Shown here: piece by piece, positions 1 through 7,806 of the stretch | Numbering within the stretch: the first letter of the stretch is position 1 | Layout: each line of letters begins with the position of its first letter | Origin: Marinilabiliales bacterium | GTDB taxonomy: Bacteria; Bacteroidota; Bacteroidia; Bacteroidales; SZUA-534 | Length of the DNA stretch: 64,000 nucleotides | Direction of reading: 5' to 3' | Assembly (NCBI GenBank): GCA_003512955.1 | Contig: DOTG01000038.1 | Coordinates: 338,520-402,519 of the forward strand | The notes under the pieces: model-generated | What the model was told of the DNA's origin: nothing | Databases searched by the model: none | Seen by the model: the letters and a program-made list of their open reading frames with translations, nothing else | Position numbers and translations under genes: made by a program

Positions 1-248
1 GCATCAGCGTACAGTTTACCATAGATAAACGATCCGCTTAAAGCATATCTGGAATTAAAGGTATGCCTGTAAAAGGCACCAAAAGACTGCCTTGTTCCCA
101 TAAATGGTATTTTGTTAAAATCCCCCAATAAATACCCTCCGCCGACAAACACACCCACCTCGCCTCTTCTCTCAGTTTGTCCTTGGGCAGAGAAAAACGA
201 AATTGTTAAGAAAATAAAAATAATTTTGGAAATGCTTTGTAGCCTCAC
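1..248 (-). CDS. DUF6089-type outer membrane barrel protein (N-terminal part only)
   Basis: Only the N-terminal 82 codons are inside the window; the gene runs off the left edge. Read on the minus strand from a GTG at 248, the product begins with a hydrophobic segment ending SFFSAQ, a signal peptide with a typical Bacteroidota AQ cleavage site. It continues with GEVGVFVGGGYLLGDFN, the opening of DUF6089-like barrels. An in-frame TAA lies two codons upstream of the GTG, so no earlier ATG is possible. The next two genes have the same opening pattern (a Gly-rich strand, then a GDL/ADI-like motif), which suggests a tandem family. The signal peptide and the paralogy are visible in sequence; the barrel fold and outer-membrane location are inferred. 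The function is unknown. The gene is too short to appear as a full open reading frame here, so confidence is moderate. Confidence 0.6.
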   Translation of the reverse strand, partial: MRLQSISKIIFIFLTISFFSAQGQTERRGEVGVFVGGGYLLGDFNKIPFMGTRQSFGAFYRHTFNSRYALSGSFIYGKLYAD

Positions 249-386
249 AATTTAATAATGAAATATTTCAACAATTATTCAATTTGCTTAAAACGCAAAA
301 AGAAACAAAATAATTACATGCGCCACAAAGTAAATGGAAATATTTATTTTACCAAAAACATGGTTCAGGTAAAACTGAAACTATAT

Positions 387-1130
387 TTAACGGAACTTGG
401 GCAATCCGTTTTTAGTCGATCGGAGTTTTTTAACGTAATTAACAGTTATAAATTGATATTGGTCGTACCAGCCATTTTCTCTATTATCAATTTTATCACT
501 AAAGGCAAACCGCATCCCAACCTCCACATTCAAATAAGAAAGCCTGGTCAAACGGGTTTTAAAACCTACACCATAGGGGATCACTAATGCAAAGTTAGAA
601 TAGGATTCAGGAATTCTATTACTTCTATCTTCGGTTAATTGAGCAAAGGTCCCTATATTGTAAAGCCCACCCACCCCAATAAAAAAATAAGTGGGGAGAT
701 TAAAGTTTTTCAACATCGATTCCCCCAACATTTTATAAACGGTACGCCGTTGTCTTTCTTTTACAGCTAAAAATTCATACCTGCTTGTAAACTCAGTAAA
801 GAATGTGGAAGATTTACGACCATCGGACCAATATTTTGGATCTCCTGTTGGATCTTCTGCATATAATTGCCCCAATGCAAGATTTACACTGGCATAATGC
901 CTATTGGCAATATTATATCGTAATCCAGCATTACCAGCTACTCCAACCGTATTAAATATTTTAACCCATACCAGTTGTTTGGTACTTTTGGGCGCCGAGA
1001 TATCAGCCATAAGATTAGTGGCCCCAACCCCTGCAAAAAATTCGTATTTTAATTGGTAAGCTGGTTGTGCGAACAGTCCAATAAAAGGGCAGATTAGAAA
1101 ACATATTGTGATAATTCGCTTCAACGCCAT
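387..1130 (-). CDS. DUF6089-type outer membrane beta-barrel protein
   Basis: This is a probable exported beta-barrel protein of about 247 residues with no known enzymatic role. I start it at the ATG at 1130, which gives the signal peptide MALKRIITICFLICPFIGLFAQ. The reading frame is open back to 1196, but that extension would overlap the preceding gene and bury the signal peptide. The mature part opens YEFFAGVGATNLMADIS, followed by alternating aromatic/polar strands (LRYNIANRHYASVNLALGQ, GVGFKTRLTRLSYLNVEVG) as in OmpW/OmpA-like eight-strand barrels. The last residues, KLRSTKNGLPKFR, closely match the end of the next gene (KLRTGRNGLPKF), so the two are paralogues from a tandem duplication. 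They probably share a transcript, since the gap is 46 bases on the same strand. The family assignment to DUF6089 is by resemblance; the function is unknown. Confidence 0.75.
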   Translation of the reverse strand: MALKRIITICFLICPFIGLFAQPAYQLKYEFFAGVGATNLMADISAPKSTKQLVWVKIFNTVGVAGNAGLRYNIANRHYASVNLALGQLYAEDPTGDPKYWSDGRKSSTFFTEFTSRYEFLAVKERQRRTVYKMLGESMLKNFNLPTYFFIGVGGLYNIGTFAQLTEDRSNRIPESYSNFALVIPYGVGFKTRLTRLSYLNVEVGMRFAFSDKIDNRENGWYDQYQFITVNYVKKLRSTKNGLPKFR

Positions 1131-1176
1131 GGTATTCAAAATATGTGTAAAAAAACAAATGGTATATAAAAAGGTT

Positions 1177-2115
1177 TTAAAATTTGGGCAACCCATTTCT
1201 TCCGGTTCGTAACTTATACGAGATGGTCACTATCGAAAAAAAGTAAAAGTCATTGTATCGTGATTCCCCTCTTTGGCTCCCACCTCCATATTCAGTATTT
1301 GGAAGGGGATCATTATCATCATTGGTTTGAATACTCTTATCAGCCATCCTGGCTGCCAATGGATCTACGCTTGCTAACCAGGCTTTATCTACATAGGTGG
1401 TACTCACATCATCAATATAATCGGTAAAGGTGTATCGGGCACCAAACTCGGCTCCAACGCTTATATCTCTGGTTATAGGATATTTAACACCTAAACCTAG
1501 TGGAATGGCCAACTGAATCCGTGAATATTTCTCGCGCCCTTCCATCAAACCTTGGCCTTCGGTACCAAGTGGCTGCAAAGAGACCCATTTCCCGGTTCCG
1601 CCGGGACCATCGTCCAATCCTTTGGGATTGAACCAAAAACCTGCAATTCCTGCAAAAACGTAAGTATTTATTGAAAGTTGTTTGAGTGAAAACTTTCTCC
1701 CTTTACGCAATGAATACCGATGAGTTACCGGCTCTTTAATGATTGAAAACTCCAATTGCGAACCAAATTCCACAATGGGTGAACGAAACGACAGGTTTCT
1801 ATCTTTTCTGTAAATATTATCCGATTTGGCATCGTCACCACTTACCCAACCATAGGAAATGGATGTTTTAACAGCCAATGGTTCTAATACTTTAAATCGA
1901 AAGCCCGCATGTAACAACGGCCTTTGCGATGTAAAATTAAAATCAGTGATAAAATGAGAAGCATCTTTACCTCCTCCCAAATCACCCATAAATGAGGTGG
2001 AACCTATACCTCCAACTATTTCATAGCGGTTACGTTTCCATCGGTTCGATTGGGCTTGGGTCAATAATGGTAAAACAATTAATCCTGTTAAAATTAGCAG
2101 GTAACTTCTTTTCAT
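1177..2115 (-). CDS. DUF6089-type outer membrane beta-barrel protein
   Basis: This is a second complete member of the tandem barrel family, about 312 residues. The preferred start is the ATG at 2115, giving the signal peptide MKRSYLLILTGLIVLPLLTQ ending in AQ. An ATG six codons upstream (2133) is also in frame and cannot be excluded. The mature N-terminus YEIVGGIGSTSFMGDLGGG has the DUF6089 hallmark of a glycine strand followed by GDLGG. Later strands (LAIPLGLGVKYPITRDISVG, FGARYTFTDYIDDVS) are typical amphipathic barrel strands. Bases 2116-2253 upstream hold no gene. Related genes in Bacteroidota occur singly or in small clusters and are assumed to sit in the outer membrane; their substrate, if any, is unknown. 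An alternative description would be a T9SS-associated or OmpA-like porin, but no peptidoglycan-binding domain is present. Confidence 0.8.
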   Translation of the reverse strand: MKRSYLLILTGLIVLPLLTQAQSNRWKRNRYEIVGGIGSTSFMGDLGGGKDASHFITDFNFTSQRPLLHAGFRFKVLEPLAVKTSISYGWVSGDDAKSDNIYRKDRNLSFRSPIVEFGSQLEFSIIKEPVTHRYSLRKGRKFSLKQLSINTYVFAGIAGFWFNPKGLDDGPGGTGKWVSLQPLGTEGQGLMEGREKYSRIQLAIPLGLGVKYPITRDISVGAEFGARYTFTDYIDDVSTTYVDKAWLASVDPLAARMADKSIQTNDDNDPLPNTEYGGGSQRGESRYNDFYFFSIVTISYKLRTGRNGLPKF

Positions 2116-2253
2116 AAAAATGCTATTTTTCAAAGAGAATCAGAACGTTAAAAATTATAAACTCTGTCCGGTCAAAAATAACAATAATTTCGTTATCCGA
2201 CCAATCCTCTGATAAAAAATGATTTTAAATCGCTGATAAATATGATTAATGGG

Positions 2254-3174
2254 TTAATTTCGTTTATCAATTCCCCACATAAGTTTGTTCCGGAGTGTGT
2301 CGTAAAAACTCTGATTGCTTAATTTAACTAAAGCCACATTTTTTTCAGAACGCTTTACACGCACCTCAAGTGTTTTTTCAAAAACATACGAACGGGAATC
2401 GAGTGACAACAGGAATTTGCTGTCGCGGCTTTCAATTTTAAGCATCACCTCACAATGATCCGGAATAATGACGGGCCTTACCGTAAGATTATGCGAAGCT
2501 ATGGGGGAAATAATCAGGTTTTGGGAATCGGGCGTAACAATAGGGCCACCCACGCTCATTGAATAAGCAGTAGAACCTGTGGGTGTGGCTACAATTAATC
2601 CATCGGCCCAATAGCGGGTCAAAAATACACCGTCGATGTAGGCATGAACCATGATCATGCTTGAGGTGTCGCGTTTATGTATCGTCAATTCGTTCAAAGC
2701 GTATGGCAGCGAGATTTCTGTTCTTGGATTTAACGAAACAGCCAAAACACTCCGTTCCTCAATCCTATAATTCCCGGAAATCAACGATTGAACGGCATGA
2801 GCAATCTCTTCGGGTGAAATGTCAGTTAAAAATCCAAGCCGTCCGGTATTTATGCCTAATAAAGGTATTTTTTGTAAATTAAAGGAAGCAAAAGCTTCTA
2901 AAAACGTGCCATCCCCTCCGATGGCGATCATGAAATCGATATCCTCGGGCATGGTTCCCGATCGGAGCAACCATTGATCCATCATTTCTACTCCCGAACA
3001 ATGTGCCGCAAAATAATTCTGCAATTGTGGATGTACCCAGAACCGTATCCTATTTGAAATCATGGAGGAAACCAAAAGCTGCAATGCAGGTTTAAAATTC
3101 TCATGAAGTTGTTTTCCGAACAATCCTATTTTCACTGTTGGATGATTTAAATTAAACAGATTTGAACCCACCAA
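2254..3174 (-). CDS. nadK: NAD kinase
   Basis: This enzyme phosphorylates NAD to NADP in the cytoplasm and supplies the NADPH pool. The 306-residue product carries the diacylglycerol-kinase-like nucleotide motif IGGDGTFLEAF near residue 85, followed by LLGINTGRLGFLTD. The second signature, VATPTGSTAYSMSVGGP, contributes to the active site. Length and motif order match bacterial PpnK/NadK. The first 13 residues before VKIGLFGKQ are slightly longer than usual, but no later start codon fits. The gene is separated by about 110 bases from the POTRA-domain gene upstream and by 138 bases from the barrel genes downstream, so it may be transcribed alone. In other Bacteroidota nadK lies near CBS-domain and pdxJ genes, which is compatible with this neighbourhood. 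Confidence in function is high. Confidence 0.95.
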   Translation of the reverse strand: MVGSNLFNLNHPTVKIGLFGKQLHENFKPALQLLVSSMISNRIRFWVHPQLQNYFAAHCSGVEMMDQWLLRSGTMPEDIDFMIAIGGDGTFLEAFASFNLQKIPLLGINTGRLGFLTDISPEEIAHAVQSLISGNYRIEERSVLAVSLNPRTEISLPYALNELTIHKRDTSSMIMVHAYIDGVFLTRYWADGLIVATPTGSTAYSMSVGGPIVTPDSQNLIISPIASHNLTVRPVIIPDHCEVMLKIESRDSKFLLSLDSRSYVFEKTLEVRVKRSEKNVALVKLSNQSFYDTLRNKLMWGIDKRN

Positions 3175-3283
3175 AATTAATTATTTACTGGCAATAACAT
3201 AGAATTAACGTGCAAATCCTTGTGAATGTCCTTCTTCAAAATCACCCTTCTACAGATTATCCAATTCAATAGCTAACAGCCGA

Positions 3284-4702
3284 TTAAAATGCTTTTCCAA
3301 CATTCAAAAAGAATCCATGCTGTTTGAGTTGATTCATGGAGTATTCAAAACGGAGGATTAAATCGTAGTACGCCACCAAATCCACACCTACACCAAAACT
3401 GTATAATTGCGAGTTTGGCAAGCGGTTGGTTGCATTTGGATTCACATCATAAACATATCCCTGCTCAACAAAAGCGTTTACAAAAAGGCTATAATGTATT
3501 TTATTGAATTTTTCCCATCCCCACGACTCTATATTCCTGACATTAAATGGAATAATGGCATATTTTAGGAACGCTCGTGCAGTTTCAAAATGTTGGCCAT
3601 CAATCAAATAATATTCATCGGCCCGTAAGGTATATTCATATCCCAAAGCCCGTTCTGTAAAGTAAGGTTGTTTAAAAGGGGTTGAGAGTTTAAATGTCCC
3701 TCCAAATCCAGCAAACCAGCGATCTTCAAATTCTATATATTTATAAGCTGAGGCTTCAATATCAGCTACTCCGGCCATTTCATTTTTCAGTATTCCAAAT
3801 CCGCTTTGCGAAAGGGTTACCTCTAAATTATAGCCACTTAGCGGATAATATTTATAATTCCTTTTATCAATTTCCAAGGTATAGTTAAAATTCAACTGTT
3901 GTCCATAATTACCAGACGTCCCAAGAAAGTTCGGATTTAGGTGCAAAATGGTATCGGAAACTGCAACATAAGTGTATCCTATGTTAAAATGATGTTTCAA
4001 ATACATAGATCTGCGATAAGAATAGGTAAAACGGGCATTTTGGAAACTTTGCCCGTACCTGGAATAATCTTTATAAAGGACGGGTTTGTCAGAAATTGTG
4101 TTGTATTGTACCTCTTTTAACCGGAACCAGTTAATTTCGGTGGTAATTCCATGGTTTGATGGACCCATAAATAAAGGGTTTTGATAAAACAACTGCAATT
4201 GTTCCTTATAACCCAAACGCACTTTCAGTTTAAGGGTTTCCCGTCGTCCCCTAAAATTGTTTTTTACCAGCAATATCCCATAATTGATGCGCGACCAGTC
4301 TTTGTTATTTAAAAAGGAACTAAGGTTTCGGTCAGCTTGTTCAAAAATAACGTAAGGCCATAAATACCAACGCTCCTCAACCACAATATATACTTTAATA
4401 TACTTTTGGAAATCGTTGGTAGTATTGATATGGATAAAGTTAAATAGTGAAGTGTTAAAAAGATTGTCTTTGGTTTTCTGGATGGTTTGGTCCAACAGCT
4501 CGGAGTAGATGGTATCGCCTACATGAAAAGGAATTTCGCGGATAATGACCTTTTCTTTGGTTTTAACATTCCCGATAATAATAACCTCTGAAACAACCAC
4601 AAAAGCCGTGTCATTAACAACCTTGTCCTTTTTACGATGTATTGCTTGCGAATGGAAAGGCAGGAAGCAAAATAGCCCTATACAACTTAAAAATAGTTTC
4701 AC
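3284..4702 (-). CDS. POTRA-domain outer membrane barrel protein (BamA/TamA-like)
   Basis: This is a probable Omp85-superfamily outer-membrane protein of 472 residues. After a signal peptide (GLFCFLPFHSQA) comes one POTRA-like domain at about residues 35-110 (SEVIIIGNVKTKEKVIIREI, then VEERWYLWPY). The rest is a roughly 350-residue barrel-like region rich in aromatic strands such as YYPLSGYNLEVTLSQSGFG. A full BamA has five POTRA domains, so this is a reduced member of the kind common in Bacteroidota. The start is GTG at 4702, exactly abutting the stop codon of the CBS-domain gene upstream (4703), so the pair is almost certainly translationally coupled. The role in outer-membrane biogenesis or export is inferred from the family. 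It could equally be a dedicated translocation partner of an unknown substrate. Confidence 0.75.
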   Translation of the reverse strand: MKLFLSCIGLFCFLPFHSQAIHRKKDKVVNDTAFVVVSEVIIIGNVKTKEKVIIREIPFHVGDTIYSELLDQTIQKTKDNLFNTSLFNFIHINTTNDFQKYIKVYIVVEERWYLWPYVIFEQADRNLSSFLNNKDWSRINYGILLVKNNFRGRRETLKLKVRLGYKEQLQLFYQNPLFMGPSNHGITTEINWFRLKEVQYNTISDKPVLYKDYSRYGQSFQNARFTYSYRRSMYLKHHFNIGYTYVAVSDTILHLNPNFLGTSGNYGQQLNFNYTLEIDKRNYKYYPLSGYNLEVTLSQSGFGILKNEMAGVADIEASAYKYIEFEDRWFAGFGGTFKLSTPFKQPYFTERALGYEYTLRADEYYLIDGQHFETARAFLKYAIIPFNVRNIESWGWEKFNKIHYSLFVNAFVEQGYVYDVNPNATNRLPNSQLYSFGVGVDLVAYYDLILRFEYSMNQLKQHGFFLNVGKAF

Positions 4703-5368
4703 TTAAATGCTAAGGTATTTAAAGAAAGAATCCAGCCGGTCTTTCATGAGCCCGTCAAGTTCCTTGCTGGTTGAAAAAATCGATTTTATTTTATAATTGT
4801 ACCGCTCAAAAGTTTGAATAACTGCAGACAAATCCGTACGGTTTGTTTTTATTGTTATTTCTGCCGATTCGGTGATATGAATGGAACGCACGTAAAGGCT
4901 TAAAATTTTAACATCATTCCCTTCTACAATTTGAGCTATCTCGCTTAAAGAATAGTCATTCGGTTTGAGTTCGAGCACCAAAATCCCTCCGGGGTTTTCA
5001 GCCGACATTAAATGAGAAAATTCCTGAGCCAAATCGTTTAAGGTAATGATGCCCAGATACTTTTCGTCAAGCGATAACACGGGAATTAACGTGAGTTTAA
5101 ACTTCGCTACCAAATCAGCTGCTTCATAGATGTGTTGATTCTCAAAAACAAAAGGACGGGGCAACGATAGGGTATGTTCCAAAACCGGAACCTCGGGATT
5201 GTTCATGTCAAAAATATCCATCTCGGAAATCAGCCCCAGGTATTCATCGTTGTCCACAATGGGCAAATGCGAAATGCGGAAAACATCCATCCAGTTCAAT
5301 GCCTCTGAAGCCTTATCATTTTTATGAATGGCTGGTACAATTTCCGATATGAGTCCTGAAGCAATCAT
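4703..5368 (-). CDS. CBS-domain protein with C-terminal ACT-like region
   Basis: This is a soluble 221-residue protein with two CBS repeats at about residues 10-120 (VFRISHLPIVDNDEYLGLIS and FKLTLIPVLSLDEKYLGIIT). Paired CBS domains form a Bateman module that usually binds adenosyl nucleotides and controls a partner protein. Residues 128-205 (GGILVLELKPNDYSLSEIAQ onward) have the alternating strand/helix pattern of an ACT-like regulatory domain. No catalytic domain is visible, so it is probably a stand-alone sensor. The coding region directly abuts the POTRA barrel gene downstream, and the two form an operon; whether they cooperate is unknown. It is divergent from the hydrolase gene at 5475 with about 105 bases between them. 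The domain call is secure; the ligand and target are unknown. Confidence 0.85.
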   Translation of the reverse strand: MIASGLISEIVPAIHKNDKASEALNWMDVFRISHLPIVDNDEYLGLISEMDIFDMNNPEVPVLEHTLSLPRPFVFENQHIYEAADLVAKFKLTLIPVLSLDEKYLGIITLNDLAQEFSHLMSAENPGGILVLELKPNDYSLSEIAQIVEGNDVKILSLYVRSIHITESAEITIKTNRTDLSAVIQTFERYNYKIKSIFSTSKELDGLMKDRLDSFFKYLSI

Positions 5369-5474
5369 TCGCGGTATTTAGTATGGATGGTTGTAAAAAT
5401 AGATAAAATTGAACATTCTTGTACTTTTGTTTGATAAATATGACATTTGGTACGGTTAATTTGTTGAACTGTTT

Positions 5475-6278
5475 ATGGCAAAATTACATTTCAGGAGCTT
5501 TGGCGAAGGGGCTCCCATGATTATTTTACACGGATTGTATGGCTCGTCGGACAATTGGGTTTCGTTGGCACGGGAATTAATGGCCGATTTTAAAGTCTAT
5601 CTGGTCGATTTGCGCAATCACGGGGCATCGCCCCACTTGCCTGAACACAGCTACCCGGCAATGGTGGACGATCTGGTTGAATTCATGAACGACCAACACT
5701 TGTACCAAGCCATCTTGGTTGGCCATTCCATGGGTGGAAAAGTGGCCATGTCGTTTGCCGGATTGTATCCCGAAAAAGTTAAAAACCTGGTTGTAGTTGA
5801 TATTAGCCCCCGCACCTATTCCGAAACCAACAGTGATAAGCAACTAAATGAACATCAACAGATTGTAACCGGATTATCTTCCATTGACTTAACAAAAGTT
5901 AACGACCGGCTGGAAGTTGATGCCCTTTTGGCGAATTTTGTTTCTTCAGAAAAAATCAGACAGTTTTTGATGAAAAATTTACACCGGAATAAAGACAAAA
6001 CATTTCACTGGAAACTTAATGTACCTGCCATTGCAGCCCATTTACCATCGGTGCTCGCGGGTTTGGAAAGTGAGGCCTCCAATTTTGCCCATTTTCAACA
6101 ACCTGTACTTTTTATCAAAGGTTCTGAATCGAACTATATCCAGGAAAATGATGTGTTTTTGATACAATCGCTGTTTAAAAACGTGAGGATTGTCACCATT
6201 GCCGGCGCCAGCCATTGGGTACATGCTGAGGCCCCCGAAGCTTTTCTGTTTGAATTGAAAAAGTTTTTACTTAGTTAA
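5475..6278 (+). CDS. alpha/beta-fold hydrolase (esterase, YbfF-like)
   Basis: This is a cytoplasmic alpha/beta hydrolase of 267 residues. The oxyanion region is MIILHGLYGSSDNW (about residues 16-29), the nucleophile elbow is GHSMGG (Ser near residue 92), and the catalytic His is in GASHWVHAEAPE near the C-terminus, where a cap segment precedes it. The DLRNHG motif after the second strand is typical of the YbfF/acyl-CoA esterase group that acts on small acyl esters. There is no signal peptide. A perfect -7 element TACTTTTG (5422-5429) lies upstream, but I do not see a well-spaced -33 element, so I do not annotate the promoter. The gene stands alone: it diverges from the CBS gene, and a palindromic repeat begins 67 bases after its stop. 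The exact substrate cannot be read from sequence. Confidence 0.9.
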   Translation: MAKLHFRSFGEGAPMIILHGLYGSSDNWVSLARELMADFKVYLVDLRNHGASPHLPEHSYPAMVDDLVEFMNDQHLYQAILVGHSMGGKVAMSFAGLYPEKVKNLVVVDISPRTYSETNSDKQLNEHQQIVTGLSSIDLTKVNDRLEVDALLANFVSSEKIRQFLMKNLHRNKDKTFHWKLNVPAIAAHLPSVLAGLESEASNFAHFQQPVLFIKGSESNYIQENDVFLIQSLFKNVRIVTIAGASHWVHAEAPEAFLFELKKFLLS

Positions 6279-6344
6279 CTTGCGTTCAGAGTAACCTGTA
6301 ATGTAAAGACTAAACTTACAGCATCTTGTGAAGTCTTACCATTT

Positions 6345-6455
6345 TTCCGCGAGTCACGGGGTGGCTTGTTGGAAAAACAGATGTTTTTATTCTTAGTATC
6401 AAATTGAGTCACCCCGTGACTTTCAACATTTTCCGACAGACTCGCGGATTTTAGG
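6345..6455. repeat. paired quasi-palindromic intergenic repeat, copy 1
   Basis: Two 16-base quasi-palindromes, AGTCACGGGGTGGCTT (6352-6367) and AGTCACCCCGTGACTT (6407-6422), lie about 40 bases apart and are complementary to each other. They are enclosed by CCGCGAGT on the left and ACTCGCGG on the right, so the whole block can fold into a long hairpin. The tail GCGGATTTTAGG is shared with other copies at 12489, 12608 and 44870. The rest of the 6279-6787 intergenic stretch holds only AT-rich DNA and a run of ten G at 6600-6609. Confidence 0.75.
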
Positions 6456-6787
6456 GAGCCTCTGAAAAATCCTTACGGCTATTTGTTATAAAAATTTAAT
6501 GCCCTGTTTATGTTTTTATTAACAATATTTTTTATATTAGCCTAACCAAATTACTATCAGGCGTAATGAAAACAAACGATTACACGTTATATAAAATATG
6601 GGGGGGGGGTAAACCAGCCTCCTATTTCCATAGCAATACCCCGGTTTTGCTGCCAATTTCCGCTTTTATTAACTTCACAACTTTTCGGAATGGTAACCCT
6701 TATTTTTTGCAGACAGAAACCTCCAGTTTTGAATGTAAAAAAACAAGTATGGTGCTGTTTTACCCTATAAACTTAAGAATAATTGTT

Positions 6788-7687
6788 ATGAAAAAACTAC
6801 TTACTATTTGCTTATTTATCGTATTTGCAGTTAGCACCTTTGCACAGGAATACGAATACGTACCATTCCCTACCAAAAATGCAGTTTGGAGTGAAGTATT
6901 TTATTATTATGGTTCTTATCCATACCCCAACGATACCATGAATGTAATTTATGCGCTGTTCGATGAAGATACATTAATGTATGGAAAAATATATCATAAA
7001 CTCTTTATGTTAACTGATTCGATTATTTCAAAAGAAAGGGCTATTCTTGATGGTTATATTACCGAAGAAAATAAAATAGTTTATTATGTAAGAGCCGATT
7101 TTATAAAAGGTGGAAAGATTTATGACTTTAATTTAAACATGGGTGATATGTTTGATTTCTATATGGGAGATGTGCCGGTCGTAAAAATTGATACTGTTTT
7201 AATTGAAAATACACTCCGAAAAAGATATTATTTATGGAGTGAGGATGGCCATTTAACATGGATTGAAGGAATAGGTTCACTAAGGGGACTCCTTTATTCT
7301 GTAACTTGGCCATTGAATGAAAATCATGATTTGCTATGTTATACATTTAACGATACCACTTTTTATTATAATGATAAGTTTGGCACCTGCTACCCTGATT
7401 ACCCCGGATTATACACAACCATAAATGAACCAAAGCCCATTCAGGAACTTAATCTATATCCAAACCCTGTAACGGATTTATTGAATTATTCATTACCCGA
7501 AAAACCAGTTGGGGGTAAATTAAGAATTATTACAATAGATGGAAAAATTCAACTCCAAAAAATGATTCTGAATAAGAAGGGAAGCATAGATGTAGGTTTT
7601 TTGGAAAACGGAATGTATCAACTTATAATAAATACCAGCAACCAACAAGTCTTTACAAAAATATTTTTAAAAGCAGATAAAAAATGA
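6788..7687 (+). CDS. T9SS type A sorting-domain protein, secreted
   Basis: This is a secreted 299-residue protein. The start chosen is the ATG at 6788, which gives the signal peptide MKKLLTICLFIVFAVSTFAQ. The frame is open back to an ATG at 6566, but that would put 74 residues including a Trp-Gly-Gly-Gly stretch encoded by a G10 run before the signal peptide, so it is unlikely to be translated. The final 75 residues are a type A C-terminal sorting domain: NLYPNPVTDLLNYSLPEKP, then a strand pair with KLRIITIDGKIQLQ, then ENGMYQLIIN and a terminal KIFLKADKK. Such domains direct proteins through the type IX secretion system and are cleaved at the cell surface. The middle 180 residues (WSEVFYYYGSYPYPNDTMN and following) match no domain I know. 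It lies just upstream of the gingipain-like gene, another T9SS cargo. Confidence 0.85.
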   Translation: MKKLLTICLFIVFAVSTFAQEYEYVPFPTKNAVWSEVFYYYGSYPYPNDTMNVIYALFDEDTLMYGKIYHKLFMLTDSIISKERAILDGYITEENKIVYYVRADFIKGGKIYDFNLNMGDMFDFYMGDVPVVKIDTVLIENTLRKRYYLWSEDGHLTWIEGIGSLRGLLYSVTWPLNENHDLLCYTFNDTTFYYNDKFGTCYPDYPGLYTTINEPKPIQELNLYPNPVTDLLNYSLPEKPVGGKLRIITIDGKIQLQKMILNKKGSIDVGFLENGMYQLIINTSNQQVFTKIFLKADKK

Positions 7688-7788
7688 CCCCATTAATATT
7701 AATAAAAAGGAAACAAGAGGGAATATTTAGCAATTAGGACAACCAAATCAACTAATTACGATAAAATGGGGTACCACTTGTTTCCTTT
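7687..7788 (+). promoter_or_regulatory. interleaved inverted repeats in the leader of the C25 peptidase gene
   Basis: Two inverted repeats interlock: ACCCCATT (7687-7694) pairs with AATGGGGT (7765-7772), and AAAGGAAACAAG (7706-7717) pairs with CTTGTTTCCTTT (7777-7788). The order A-B-A'-B' is that of a pseudoknot, and it ends 18 bases before the ATG at 7807. The repeats are read directly; a role in transcription termination or translation control is inference. Confidence 0.35.
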
Positions 7789-7806
7789 CAAAAACTTTTC
7801 AAAATT

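Noticed and set aside
258..587. Plus-strand open frame of 109 codons
   Set aside because: It overlaps the barrel gene on the other strand from 387 on, has no start context and a Lys-rich low-complexity beginning; it is a shadow frame.
6566..6787. Longer start for the T9SS cargo gene, reading through the G10 tract
   Set aside because: It puts 74 residues before a normal signal peptide; such a protein would not be exported. Kept only as a note on the G tract.
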